Assembly (NCBI GenBank): GCA_040414495.1
Contig: JBEDUI010000124.1
Location: forward strand, 1-34,559
Direction of reading: 5' to 3'
Source: DATAVB01 sp040414495
GTDB taxonomy: Bacteria > Actinomycetota > Actinomycetes > Mycobacteriales > QHCD01
Length of the DNA: 34,559 nt
Part shown: positions 13,968 to 22,208 of the stretch, one piece after another
Layout: each line of letters opens with the position of its first letter
How positions within the stretch are numbered: position 1 is the stretch's first letter
Program-made: the position numbers and the translations under genes
The notes under the pieces: model-generated
Seen by the model: the letters and a program-made list of their open reading frames with translations, nothing else
Database searches by the model: none
What the model was told of the DNA's origin: nothing

Positions 13968-14059
13968 CGGAAACTCCCGCTCGAACGATGGGGACCGAAC
14001 GCTAAGGGGAGCCACTGACATAATCAGGTGAGCATTTCTCGAGAATGACCGGTCACGCG

Positions 14060-14065
14060 TAGGGT
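14060..14065 (+). promoter_or_regulatory. -10 element of DUF2516 gene (leaderless type)
   Basis: TAGGGT followed by 7 nt and the GTG at 14073. This supports the downstream GTG as start rather than the one at 14064. Confidence 0.45.
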
Positions 14066-14072
14066 GAAGATC

Positions 14073-14351
14073 GTGGAACATCTCCTGATGCTGTGCGTTC
14101 AGTTGGGTTGTCTCGGTTTACAAGGTTGGGCTGCCGTCGATTGCATCACCCGGCGCGGCGAAACGTTCGTCATCGCGGAGAAGCTGACCAAGCCCGCGTG
14201 GCTCATCATTTCCATTCTGGCTGCCGTACTCACGTTCTATCTCGGCGTCATCAACTTCATCGGCATCGCGGGCATCATTGCCTCGATCGTCTATCTGGTC
14301 GACGTACGTCCCGCGGTGAAGGAGATCGCGAGCGGCGAGGGCCGCTGGTAG
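14073..14351 (+). CDS. DUF2516 family small membrane protein
   Basis: 92-residue integral membrane protein with about three hydrophobic segments: residues 4-22 (LLMLCVQLGCLGLQGWAAV), 42-60 (AWLIISILAAVLTFYLGV) and 62-77 (FIGIAGIIASIVYLVD). The basic stretch TRRGETF lies between the first two. This matches DUF2516, of unknown function; its mycobacterial member (Rv0476) follows hbhA directly. Here four genes separate it from the HbhA-like gene. The GTG at 14073 is chosen because of the -10 placed 7 nt upstream. The hydrolase gene follows after 5 bases, so the two are probably an operon. Confidence 0.8.
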   Translation: MEHLLMLCVQLGCLGLQGWAAVDCITRRGETFVIAEKLTKPAWLIISILAAVLTFYLGVINFIGIAGIIASIVYLVDVRPAVKEIASGEGRW

Positions 14352-14356
14352 GTCCC

Positions 14357-15106
14357 GTGCGGTTGCGCACGCCCGCGGGCGAGCTGGAGTACGCCGTTTA
14401 CGGCGCCGGTTCTCCGGTGACGATTTTCGCCCACGGGCTGGGCGGCGCGATCGCCGAGACCCGGCCGTTGGCCAGCGGGGTCGCCGGCACGCGGGTGTTT
14501 CTGCATTTCCGCGGCCACGGTGCGTCGTTCCGGCCGACCGAACCGCCCGGCTATCCCGATTTGGCCGAGGACCTGGCCGCGGTCGCCGATCACGTCGGGG
14601 CGACCCAGGCGCTCGGCGTGTCGATGGGCGCGGCCGCGTTGCTGCGGTTGGTCACTGGCCAGCCCCGTCGGTTCGAACGGCTGGTGTTCTTTCTGCCCTC
14701 GGTTATCGATCAGGTTCGGGTACGGCACACGCTGCATGACATGGCGGCGGCGATCGAGGCCGGCACGGTGGCTGATTTTGTACGGAACGAAATCCCCGTG
14801 CAGTTTCGGGGTACCAGTGCGGCCGATCATTACGTTCAGACCCGGGCTGCGGCGTTGGCCCCTCTGGCCGACACGGTCCGGGCCGCCGCGGACCAGGTGG
14901 CGGTTTCCGACCGGTCGGCGATCGGCAAGATCGAGGCGCCGACGTTGGTGATCGGGGCGGCCGGCGATCCGTTGCACGATGCCGCGGTCGCGCGCGACCT
15001 GGCCGGCCTGCTGCCCGATGCGCGGTTGCATATCTTCGACTCGGCCAGTCCTGTGTGGACCCATCGGGCCGAGTTACGCGAGCTGATCAGTGGGTTTCTG
15101 TCATGA
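14357..15106 (+). CDS. Alpha/beta hydrolase
   Basis: 249-residue alpha/beta hydrolase fold protein. The oxyanion segment FAHGLGG (around residues 25-31), the nucleophile elbow GVSMGAAA (serine near residue 89), the acidic residue in VIGAAGDPLHD, and a candidate catalytic histidine in SPVWTHRAEL make a plausible triad. The segment RVFLHFRGHGAS is the usual loop after strand beta4. The substrate is unknown. The GTG start is 5 bases after the DUF2516 stop, and the TGA overlaps the macrodomain gene's ATG (ATGA), indicating translational coupling across three genes. Confidence 0.85.
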   Translation: MRLRTPAGELEYAVYGAGSPVTIFAHGLGGAIAETRPLASGVAGTRVFLHFRGHGASFRPTEPPGYPDLAEDLAAVADHVGATQALGVSMGAAALLRLVTGQPRRFERLVFFLPSVIDQVRVRHTLHDMAAAIEAGTVADFVRNEIPVQFRGTSAADHYVQTRAAALAPLADTVRAAADQVAVSDRSAIGKIEAPTLVIGAAGDPLHDAAVARDLAGLLPDARLHIFDSASPVWTHRAELRELISGFLS

Positions 15107-15612
15107 GAATCACGGTCGTACGGGGCGACATCACCGAGCAACAGGTTGACGCGATCGTCAACGCCGCTAATTCCTCGCTGCTGGGCGGCGGCGGAGTCGA
15201 CGGGGCGATTCACCGCGCCGGTGGGCCGGAGATTCTGGCCGAATGCAGGATTGTGCGCCGCGACCGTCACCCGGACGGGCTGCCGACCGGACAGGCGGTG
15301 GCGACCACGGCCGGTCGGCTGCCGGCCCGGTGGGTGATCCACACCGTCGGCCCGGTGTGGGCGAAATCCGTTGACCGCAGCGATTTGCTGCGTTCCTGCC
15401 ACATCGAATCGCTGCGGGTCGCCGACGAGTTGGGTGCGCGTTCGATCGCGTTTCCGGCGATATCGACCGGTCTCTACCGGTGGCCGTTGGATGACGCCGC
15501 CCGGATCGCCGTCGCTACAGTGCAGTCGGCGTCGTCCACAGTGGATGATCTACGGTTCGTGGTGTTCGATGCCCGGGCCGAGGAGGCGTTCCGGACTGCG
15601 TTGGGCGAATAG
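15103..15612 (+). CDS. Macrodomain protein, probable O-acetyl-ADP-ribose deacetylase
   Basis: 169-residue single macrodomain of the MacroD/YmdB type, which hydrolyses O-acetyl-ADP-ribose or removes mono-ADP-ribose from proteins. Typical residues are present: VRGDITEQQVDAIVNAANSS (1-26), the catalytic loop LLGGGGVDGAIHRAGG, the substrate-binding GxxxTGQAV and WVIHTVGPVW, and the diphosphate loop PAISTGLYRWP. The ATG overlaps the hydrolase stop by 4 bases. It is convergent with the membrane protein gene; only 2 bases separate the two stops. Confidence 0.93.
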   Translation: MRITVVRGDITEQQVDAIVNAANSSLLGGGGVDGAIHRAGGPEILAECRIVRRDRHPDGLPTGQAVATTAGRLPARWVIHTVGPVWAKSVDRSDLLRSCHIESLRVADELGARSIAFPAISTGLYRWPLDDAARIAVATVQSASSTVDDLRFVVFDARAEEAFRTALGE

Positions 15613-15614
15613 GC

Positions 15615-16796
15615 TCAACGAATTACCGTAACGCTGGGATCCTCGACGTAGCTGGCCCGGTAAAGCCGGCGCACCGCCAACGCCGTTCGTAACTCCTCGG
15701 TGAGCCCGGCGTAAAACTCCTCGCGATAGGTCGAGTCGGTGATCGCGGCGACGGCGAACTGCAGCCCCGAGACCGCGGCGACGAAAATCGCCGTAATGAT
15801 CAGCTCCCTGCTCAAGAACAGATCACCGTCGAGGAAATGGAACGTCGGGCCGACGACATGGGCCTTGTGCCCGGTCCACAGTGCCACCGTTTTACGTTGC
15901 ATGACGAACAGGCCGAATATCAGGTAGAACAACCCGATCGCGCAGGTGACCAGAAATACCTGCACCGCCTGGTTGAAGAACAGCACCAGGCCCAGGTTCG
16001 TCCGCTCCCGCCGGCTGAGCGGATCCGCGTCGACGGCTGCCCCGGGCGGCAATTCCGCGGCCGGGGTGCTCGCCGCCGCCAGAGTCACCGCATCCCAGCT
16101 GTCGAACGTACCTGTGCTGTGCACCTCATGCGGCAGGCGTAACAGGATGAACAACGAACCGAATGCCACCACAATCGCTACCACGATCGCCAAGAATGCC
16201 GGCGGAATCTGCCCGGCCAGGCCCCACGTATCGGCGTTGACGAAAATGAACATCGAAAACACCAACATCAACGGCAACGACTTGGCCATCAGGTTGGCGA
16301 TCGTCTTCAGCTGCCGAGCCGCCTGTACGAAAGCCCAGCGCAGAATCGGCAACAGCGCATAGCTGGTGGCCAGATATATCAAAACCAGAAATACCAGGTT
16401 GGCGATGAACGTACCGATCGTCTTGTGCCACTGATCGCGGATCACCAACGGAATCAGCGGTGGTACGACGAGAAATGCGGTCAGCTCGATCTTTCCGACG
16501 CTGTCCGGCAACGCCCACAACCGGCGGTGCCGCAGCCGATTCACAACCGCGGTCGCGACCACGACAATCGCCAGCGCACCAAAAAACGCGAGCACATTGC
16601 CCCAGAACCCGAAGCTGAAATGAAACGCCGTACCCATTTCGCCGAGGAATATCACCGCCAACAGCGGCGCGGCCCGGGTGAAGATGTCGTTGCTGGCCGT
16701 ATATCCGGCGATGAAATGCGGTACGCCGCGGCGGACGAACCAACGCTCGACCTGCCGACGGGTCAACGGATCAGGCACGACCATCTCCTCACTCAC
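15615..16796 (-). CDS. Polytopic membrane protein of unknown function
   Basis: 393-residue protein with about eight membrane-spanning stretches (roughly residues 42-54, 64-85, 104-119, 129-149, 173-187, 199-219, 268-298, 331-351) and a hydrophilic loop at 220-267 that is acidic and proline/alanine-rich. The N-terminal 30 residues (LTRRQVERWFVRRGVPHFI) are conserved-looking and cytoplasmic. I recognise no transporter signature. The GTG start overlaps the upstream methyltransferase stop by 8 bases (GTGAGTGA), so the two are translationally coupled. A second in-frame ATG (16784) is possible but lacks its own ribosome binding site at good spacing. Confidence 0.8.
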   Translation of the reverse strand: MSEEMVVPDPLTRRQVERWFVRRGVPHFIAGYTASNDIFTRAAPLLAVIFLGEMGTAFHFSFGFWGNVLAFFGALAIVVVATAVVNRLRHRRLWALPDSVGKIELTAFLVVPPLIPLVIRDQWHKTIGTFIANLVFLVLIYLATSYALLPILRWAFVQAARQLKTIANLMAKSLPLMLVFSMFIFVNADTWGLAGQIPPAFLAIVVAIVVAFGSLFILLRLPHEVHSTGTFDSWDAVTLAAASTPAAELPPGAAVDADPLSRRERTNLGLVLFFNQAVQVFLVTCAIGLFYLIFGLFVMQRKTVALWTGHKAHVVGPTFHFLDGDLFLSRELIITAIFVAAVSGLQFAVAAITDSTYREEFYAGLTEELRTALAVRRLYRASYVEDPSVTVIR

Positions 16797-17601
16797 CCGG
16801 GGCCACCGCCGCCCAACGCACCGTCAACTCACCTAACCGCCATCGCCGCCGGCCACCGACGACCGGCCAACCCTCCGAGACCAACCGTTCCACTGCCGCG
16901 ATCCAGCGTTGCCTGGGACCGAACGTCGAATACGCCGCCGAGCGGTCCCAGGCCGCGTCGAACGCCGCCAACAATTCATGCACCGGCTCGCCCGGGATGT
17001 TGCGGTGGATCAACGCCTTTGGTAGCCGCTCGGCCAGGTCGCCGGGCCGGTCGATGCTGGTGACCCGGCAGGCCAGTGTCAGGGTTAGCGGGCCGGAGGC
17101 GTCCAACGCGATCCAACCGGCCAGCCGACCCAATTCGTCGCATGTGCCCTCGACCAGCAATCCGCCCGGCGCCAGCCGTTCGCGCATCGTCGCCCAGGCC
17201 GGCGCCACCGCCTCCTCCGGATACTGCCGCAGCACGTTGAACGCGCGGACCAGGACGGGCCGCTGCCCGGCCAATTCGAAACCGCCGCGGGCGAACTCCA
17301 GCCGCGGCGGGTCGGCGTACGGTGCGGCCGCGCTGACCCGCTCCGGGTCGATCTCCAGCCCCAGCACCCGGATATCGGACCGGATGTCGGCCAACCGGTC
17401 GGCCAGCTCGACCGTTGTCACCGGGCTGGCACCGAACCCGAGGTCGATGACCAGCGGGCTGACCGCGTCGGCGATCCGGGCCGATACGGTGCCGCTGATC
17501 CACCGGTCGACCCGGCGCAGCCGGTTGGGGTTCGTGGTGCCGCGGGTCGGTACGCCGAGTGCGCGCGCTCGTCCGGCGGACAGGCGCGGCGGGCGTGGCA
17601 T
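16789..17601 (-). CDS. Class I SAM-dependent methyltransferase-like protein
   Basis: About 270 residues. The SAM-binding motif I appears as LVIDLGFGASPVTTVELA and the acidic end of strand 2 as LGLEIDPERV. The later APGGLLVEGTCDE matches the motif-III/post-I region of methyltransferases. The substrate is unknown. The ATG at 17601 (protein MPRPPRL) is preferred over a TTG three codons upstream, because TAGCTT lies 7 nt before it in the leaderless layout. It is divergent from murB and coupled to the downstream membrane protein gene. Confidence 0.8.
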   Translation of the reverse strand: MPRPPRLSAGRARALGVPTRGTTNPNRLRRVDRWISGTVSARIADAVSPLVIDLGFGASPVTTVELADRLADIRSDIRVLGLEIDPERVSAAAPYADPPRLEFARGGFELAGQRPVLVRAFNVLRQYPEEAVAPAWATMRERLAPGGLLVEGTCDELGRLAGWIALDASGPLTLTLACRVTSIDRPGDLAERLPKALIHRNIPGEPVHELLAAFDAAWDRSAAYSTFGPRQRWIAAVERLVSEGWPVVGGRRRWRLGELTVRWAAVAPGE

Positions 17602-17608
17602 GCTGCTC

Positions 17609-17614
17609 AAGCTA
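17609..17614 (-). promoter_or_regulatory. -10 element of methyltransferase gene (leaderless type)
   Basis: Minus-strand TAGCTT, 7 nt before the ATG at 17601. Confidence 0.45.
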
Positions 17615-17662
17615 TCGGGCGCGCGACTCGTCGGGTCACGATGCCCACGGACACATTCGCAC

Positions 17663-17683
17663 TAGGCACGTGCCTACTAGGGT
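17663..17683 (+). promoter_or_regulatory. murB promoter with perfect 14-bp palindrome
   Basis: TAGGCACGTGCCTA (17663-17676) is fully self-complementary and lies right upstream of a TAGGGT -10 (17678-17683), itself 6 nt before the murB GTG. A palindrome covering the -10/-35 spacer is a likely repressor site; the regulator is unknown. Confidence 0.5.
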
Positions 17684-17689
17684 GGACCG

Positions 17690-18733
17690 GTGCCCGATCT
17701 CGACCTCCGCCGCCGTCAGGTCCCGTTGTCCTCGCTCACCACGCTGCGCCTCGGTGGCCCGGCGGCCGAACTGGTCGAGGTAGCGACCGAGGCCGATACG
17801 GTCGCGGCGATCCGGGCGGCCGATGCGCAGGGGCGGCCGCTGCTGTTGGTTGGTGGTGGCAGCAACCTGGTGGTGGCCGATGAGGGTTGGCCGGGTCTGG
17901 TGGTGTTGCTGCGCTCGCGTGGGGTCGATGTTCGGACCGACGGGGACCGGGTGAGCGTTGATGTGGCGGCGGGGGAGCCGTGGGACGAGTTGGTCGCCCG
18001 GACCGTGGCCGAGGGTTGGTCCGGGGTGGAGTGTCTGTCCGGGATCCCGGGGCTGGCCGGGGCGACGCCGGTGCAGAACGTGGGCGCGTATGGGCAGGAG
18101 GTTGCCCAGACGATCGAGTCGGTCCGGGTGTACGACCGGACCGACGGGGTTATCCGGGAGATGACCGACTGCGCGTTCGGTTACCGGGACAGCCGGTTCA
18201 AGCACACCGATCGGTACGTGGTGCTCTCGGTCCGGTTTTCGTTCCGGCGTTCAGTGGATTCCGAGCCGGTGAAGTACGCCGAGTTGGCGCGGCGGTTGGG
18301 TGGCGAGGTCGGGCTGCGGGCGCCGTTGGACCAGGTCCGGGAAACGGTGCTGGAATTGCGGCGGGGCAAGGGAATGGTGCTCGATGCGGCCGACCACGAC
18401 ACGTGGAGCGCCGGGTCGTTTTTCACCAATCCGGTGGTTGAGGCGGCCGAGTTTGAAAAGCGGCTGGACCCGGGGACGAGTTATCCGCACTGGCCGGCCG
18501 AGGGCGGGGTGAAGTTGTCGGCGGCGTGGCTGATCGACCGATCCGGGTTCGCCCGCGGCTTCGGCGATGGCCGGGTGAGCCTGTCGAGTCGGCACACGCT
18601 CGCGCTGACCAACCGCGGCGGCGCGAGCACGGCCGAACTGATCGCGTTGGCCCGTACCGTTCGGGACGGCGTGGCGGACCGGTTCGGAGTCACGCTGCGG
18701 CCCGAGCCGCGGCTTGTCGGGGTGACGCTCTAA
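17690..18733 (+). CDS. murB: UDP-N-acetylenolpyruvoylglucosamine reductase
   Basis: MurB reduces UDP-GlcNAc-enolpyruvate to UDP-MurNAc with NADPH and FAD, the second committed step of peptidoglycan precursor synthesis, in the cytoplasm. The FAD domain shows LLVGGGSNLVVAD (51-64) and GIPGLAGATPVQNVGAYGQE (118-137). Catalytic residues are R166 in YRDSRFKH, S243 in the GSFFTNP loop (the proton donor) and E339 near the C-terminus (RPEPRLVG). At 347 residues it is of type I length. The GTG start is set by the TAGGGT element 6 nt upstream. It is the head of a two-gene unit with the SseB-like gene 3 bases later. Confidence 0.96.
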   Translation: MPDLDLRRRQVPLSSLTTLRLGGPAAELVEVATEADTVAAIRAADAQGRPLLLVGGGSNLVVADEGWPGLVVLLRSRGVDVRTDGDRVSVDVAAGEPWDELVARTVAEGWSGVECLSGIPGLAGATPVQNVGAYGQEVAQTIESVRVYDRTDGVIREMTDCAFGYRDSRFKHTDRYVVLSVRFSFRRSVDSEPVKYAELARRLGGEVGLRAPLDQVRETVLELRRGKGMVLDAADHDTWSAGSFFTNPVVEAAEFEKRLDPGTSYPHWPAEGGVKLSAAWLIDRSGFARGFGDGRVSLSSRHTLALTNRGGASTAELIALARTVRDGVADRFGVTLRPEPRLVGVTL

Positions 18734-18736
18734 CCG

Positions 18737-19912
18737 ATGAACGAGCCCGTTTCCGACGAGTTCGATCGGCTGGCCGCCGCGACGCGGTCCGGCACCATGG
18801 AGGCGAACAACGCGCTGTGGAGCGCGACCTTCGCCCTGCCGCACTGGTGGTTCCTACCGGACGGGGATCCGCCGCGAATACGTACCGGAATGCTGAATGG
18901 GCGGGCCTATTTGTTGGCTTTCACCAGTGGTGAGCGTGCTCGGCAACAGGCGGTGGCGTGGGGATTGGCCGACCCGGGCGGTTCGGTGAACGTATTAGCC
19001 GCCTCGCCCCACTCCACCCTGAATATGGTCGACCGACTGGTCGGGTCCGGCGTGTTCGGCATTGTTTTCGACCACGGCATCAGCGGTTATTACGCCCCGC
19101 TGGCGAATTTACGTCCCATTTACGATCACGTCCGCGAATTGATTCCGGAGGAGCAGCCGGCCGGTGGCTGGTATGCGACGTACCGCGGCATGGAATACCG
19201 GGCCGATCTGCTCGACGACGGGTTGGTCGAATTGTTCGGTCCGGGCCCGGATTTCCCGCTGGATGAGGCCGGGCGGCCATTTCTGCGGGTTTCCCGCACC
19301 GATTTGGACGAGCTGTTCGCGGTCAACCTGACCGCACAGATCGGCACCTCGCAATGCGCCGTACTGACCACGGTGGCCGACCGGATCCGGATGATGACCG
19401 CCGAGCCGGATCACGCCGCCGGACCGGCCTGGCATCCCATGGATCACGGGGTTTACGAAACCGTGGTGTCCCGGTCCGCGGTTGAATTGACCGGGCTCCG
19501 GGCCGATTTGCCGCTGGAGCACGATACGCCGCTGCTGATGCAGAAGGTGCTGACGCCGGAACAGGCCCGGTCGTGTTTTCGCACCCGGTTGCCGCAGGTG
19601 TACGGATACGTCGCCCCGCTCGATGAGGTCGTGCAGTGGGAGACGCCGGAGGACATTGTGGAGGGTCTGCGGCTGGAATACGTCGGTTCGCCGTTTTCCC
19701 GGTACGACAATTCGATTGCGGTGCTGCGTTTTGCCATGCGCGACGGCACCTGGCGGTTGACCCCGGCTGCCGAACCGCAGCATTTCATCGGACCGGAACA
19801 CGTAATGCCGATGCCGGTCGGCGCGGAATTGCTGCTACTCGACCGGACCGGCGATCGGCGGGTCGCCATGCGGTACGGCGGAATGCGCATCGGCTGGCAG
19901 CGGCTGTCGTAA
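18737..19912 (+). CDS. SseB-like domain protein of unknown function
   Basis: 391-residue soluble protein. The N-terminal third (ALWSATFALPHWWFLP, then RAYLLAFTSGERARQQA and a helix containing NMVDRLVGSG) resembles the SseB N-terminal domain (PF07179) common in actinobacteria. The remaining two thirds have no family I can name; a second half with LRLEYVGSPFSRYDNSIAVLRF and a C-terminal beta-rich segment may be another compact domain. There is no signal peptide or membrane segment. It starts 3 bases after murB, so it is translated from the same mRNA. Its last 78 bases overlap the 3' end of the opposing HAD gene. The domain call is tentative. Confidence 0.65.
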   Translation: MNEPVSDEFDRLAAATRSGTMEANNALWSATFALPHWWFLPDGDPPRIRTGMLNGRAYLLAFTSGERARQQAVAWGLADPGGSVNVLAASPHSTLNMVDRLVGSGVFGIVFDHGISGYYAPLANLRPIYDHVRELIPEEQPAGGWYATYRGMEYRADLLDDGLVELFGPGPDFPLDEAGRPFLRVSRTDLDELFAVNLTAQIGTSQCAVLTTVADRIRMMTAEPDHAAGPAWHPMDHGVYETVVSRSAVELTGLRADLPLEHDTPLLMQKVLTPEQARSCFRTRLPQVYGYVAPLDEVVQWETPEDIVEGLRLEYVGSPFSRYDNSIAVLRFAMRDGTWRLTPAAEPQHFIGPEHVMPMPVGAELLLLDRTGDRRVAMRYGGMRIGWQRLS

Positions 19913-20578
19913 GCCTTCAATCAGCGCGCCGACAATGTTGGCCGGGTTGGCCAATTGCGGGAATTCGGTCTCCCTCCGGTCCGGCCATTGGTCCAGAAAC
20001 CAACGCGCGCAGTACGGCATCATCCCAACTCGGGCCGCGCCGCGTAATTCGTCGCTCCCGCCGTCACCGATGAACGCGGCATTCTCCGGCGCGACCCGCA
20101 ATCGCCGGCAGGCCAAGCGATAAATCGCCGGATCAGGCTTTACGTAGCCGACTTCGTACGAGAAAACGACGTCGTCAAAGAGTTCCGCGAGTGGGCTTCC
20201 CTGCCATCCGGCGACCTCCTCGATCGCGCAGTTGCTGATCAGCCCGATTCGCCAGCCGTTTTTCCGCAGAAGGGACAGCGATTCGAGAATCTGTGGATCG
20301 ACCCGGGTCAGCGTGGCGGCCTTGCTGGCAACCCGCTCGGCATGCAACTGCTCGATGAGGGCGGCATCACCGGGCGGGCCGGCGGCCGCGCAAATGTCGC
20401 GCAGCACGTCGCGGAAATCCAGCCGCAGCGTCATACGGGCTGTTCTGTGCCGGCGCCATTCCGCTTCGAAGATCGCGTCGTCGATTCCGAGTCGCCGCGG
20501 GGTTGTTTCGACCGACCGCCATTGCGGGTTGAATTCCGTAATGAGCGTTTCGAAAAGATCGAATACCGCCGCCCGCAT
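19835..20578 (-). CDS. HAD superfamily hydrolase
   Basis: 247-residue haloacid dehalogenase-like phosphatase. Motif I is FDLFETLIT (Asp7 as nucleophile; the second Asp of DxD is replaced by Phe, as in some dehalogenase-like members). Motif II is GLISNCA, the motif III region is YEVGYVKPDPAIY (lysine present), and motif IV is FIGDGGSDELRGA. A cap domain occupies about residues 15-95. The substrate is unknown; the missing second Asp argues for caution about phosphatase activity. The ATG at 20578 has GGAGG 6 nt upstream. The C-terminal 25 residues are encoded antisense to the SseB-like gene and may be a recently extended tail. Confidence 0.85.
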   Translation of the reverse strand: MRAAVFDLFETLITEFNPQWRSVETTPRRLGIDDAIFEAEWRRHRTARMTLRLDFRDVLRDICAAAGPPGDAALIEQLHAERVASKAATLTRVDPQILESLSLLRKNGWRIGLISNCAIEEVAGWQGSPLAELFDDVVFSYEVGYVKPDPAIYRLACRRLRVAPENAAFIGDGGSDELRGAARVGMMPYCARWFLDQWPDRRETEFPQLANPANIVGALIEGLRQPLPADAHSAVPHGDPPIAGPVE

Positions 20579-20651
20579 GCCGACCTCCCAGAAGCGTTGT
20601 AGGTCAGGATAATCGTCGAGGCGACGAATCGAGGCTGCGAGGAGGCCAGCA

Positions 20652-21533
20652 ATGATTACTGCAGAGCCGTTTCGGGTCAACCGACTGCATTTCGAACCGA
20701 TCCAGGATTCGGTGGCGCAGGCGTTGCTGGCCGGCGACACGTCGGTGGTGAACGCGGCCGAGGGCTGGCCGCATGCCGACACGCTGCTGGGTTTGCGGAT
20801 GGCGACCACCTCCGGGCAGCCGTTCTGGCTGGTATTGCTCGACGGCGCCGTGGTCGGCGACTGTGGCACGCTCGGACCGCCGGACGCCGAGGGCGAGGTG
20901 GAGATCGGGTGCGGGCTCAGTCCGGAGTACACGGGCTACCGGGGACTCCTGGTCCGTGGCCTGACCGCCTGGTTACTGAGCCGGTCGGGCATCATCCGGG
21001 TCGTGGGCGAATCGCCCGAGCCGGCGCCGGACGCCGAGCCGCCGGTCACCCTGACCGACCCGCGCACGCTGCTGGCCGAATATCTCGACTACTACCGAAA
21101 CGCCGTACTGCGCAAGCTCGACGGGATGAGCGAGCAGGCGCTACGGGAAAGCCGGTTGCCCTCCGGGTGGACACCGTTGGGGCTGCTGCGTCACCTGACG
21201 TTTATGGAGCGACGCTGGTTTCAATGGGGATTTCTGGCCGAGCCGATCGACGACCCCTGGGGTGGCGGACCGCCCGGCAGCGACTGGCAGGTCCACGAAA
21301 CGGTCAGCACCGAGCAGCTGACCGCGGCGTTCAAGGCCCAGGCCAAAGAGTCCCAGCAGATCGTGGCGGCCGCGGGCCTGGACACGGTGTCCACAGTGGG
21401 CGGACGGTTCAGCGAATTCGGGGACCGGCCGACGCTGGTCTGGATCCTGTTCCACGTACTGCAGGAGTACGCCCGGCACGCCGGTCACCTGGATATCGCC
21501 CGCGAACTGGCCGACGGCGCGCTCGGCGAATGA
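20652..21533 (+). CDS. GNAT-like / mycothiol-type DinB (DUF664) fusion protein
   Basis: 293-residue two-domain protein. Residues 1-125 look like a shortened GNAT acetyltransferase core (VVGDCGTLGPP, EVEIGCGLSPEYTGYRG, then a helix). Residues 137-289 are a DUF664 DinB domain: RHLTFMERRWFQWG (H181), WILFHVLQEYARHAGHLDIARE (H268, H276, H279), with histidines placed as in metal-binding DinB bundles. DinB proteins of this group include mycothiol-dependent S-transferases, consistent with mshA nearby. The ATG follows a strong GAGGAGG. The acetyl-CoA loop is abbreviated, so acetyltransferase activity is doubtful. Confidence 0.8.
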   Translation: MITAEPFRVNRLHFEPIQDSVAQALLAGDTSVVNAAEGWPHADTLLGLRMATTSGQPFWLVLLDGAVVGDCGTLGPPDAEGEVEIGCGLSPEYTGYRGLLVRGLTAWLLSRSGIIRVVGESPEPAPDAEPPVTLTDPRTLLAEYLDYYRNAVLRKLDGMSEQALRESRLPSGWTPLGLLRHLTFMERRWFQWGFLAEPIDDPWGGGPPGSDWQVHETVSTEQLTAAFKAQAKESQQIVAAAGLDTVSTVGGRFSEFGDRPTLVWILFHVLQEYARHAGHLDIARELADGALGE

Positions 21534-21536
21534 GGC

Positions 21537-22208
21537 TCAGGTCCTGGTCGCGCCCGGATACGTGGTGAGGAACCCGTCCGCTCCGACCGCGAGGTCGGCG
21601 CTGAACGTACCGGCGGTATAGCGCACCACGCCGCCCTCGCCTTCCGGCCGCAGGTGCGAGTACGTCTGCTCCTGCCGGTGCACGGTCAATTCCGGCACCG
21701 CCACCATCGCCGCGACGATGACGGTCCGCCCTACGCTCCGGTGCAGGCTGTGCCGTAGCACCGGCATGGCGGCGGTAAAGGGGGAGAGCGCGATGTCGCA
21801 GTCGGTGGCGTCGATCAACAGCATCGGGTCGATCGGATCGATCTGGTCGTCGGGCCGCTCCGCGGTGCGCCGGACGTTCCAGACACCCTCCGCGTCGCGG
21901 GCCAACCGCAGCGTCCGCGACCAACCCAGGCCGGCGGCGTACACGGTCAACCGTTTCGTCACGAAACCCGCCGCGGTGTCGAGCTGGTAGTCGACCCGGT
22001 ACGGGTCGGCGCCGCCGAAAAGCATGGTGCCGCGGGCCGAGAGCGTGCCCAACCGCTTGGTCACGTGCGCGAACTCGAACCGGCCGTCACCGGACCATGC
22101 CAGCGTGTGCTCGCTGGTATCCGGTGCGGCTTCGGTGACCGAGGTGACCGAGGTGACCGAGCTGGCCAGCCCGGTGCCACCACCCTCTTCGGCGGCGCCA
22201 TCCGACAT
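21537..22208 (-). CDS. Putative glycolipid-binding domain protein (DUF1089)
   Basis: 223-residue protein matching the DUF1089/putative glycolipid-binding family (PF06475): HTLAWSGDGRFEFAHV, the YRVDYQLDTAAGFVTKRLTV strand pair, DIALSPFTAAMPVLR near the middle, and a terminal beta segment EQTYSHLRPEGEGGVVRYTAG then FSADLAVGADGFLTTYPG. The function is unproven; the family name comes from structural similarity to lipid-binding barrels. A 35-residue N-terminal extension, Ser/Val/Thr-rich, comes from three tandem 9-bp DNA units. The ATG overlaps the stop of the upstream SDR (TGATG), so they are translationally coupled. Confidence 0.8.
   Translation of the reverse strand: MSDGAAEEGGGTGLASSVTSVTSVTEAAPDTSEHTLAWSGDGRFEFAHVTKRLGTLSARGTMLFGGADPYRVDYQLDTAAGFVTKRLTVYAAGLGWSRTLRLARDAEGVWNVRRTAERPDDQIDPIDPMLLIDATDCDIALSPFTAAMPVLRHSLHRSVGRTVIVAAMVAVPELTVHRQEQTYSHLRPEGEGGVVRYTAGTFSADLAVGADGFLTTYPGATRT
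22135..22161. repeat. Three 9-bp GTGACCGAG repeats in the DUF1089 gene
   Basis: GTGACCGAG is repeated three times in tandem. On the minus strand it encodes part of the SVTSVTSVT run in the N-terminal extension. Confidence 0.7.
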
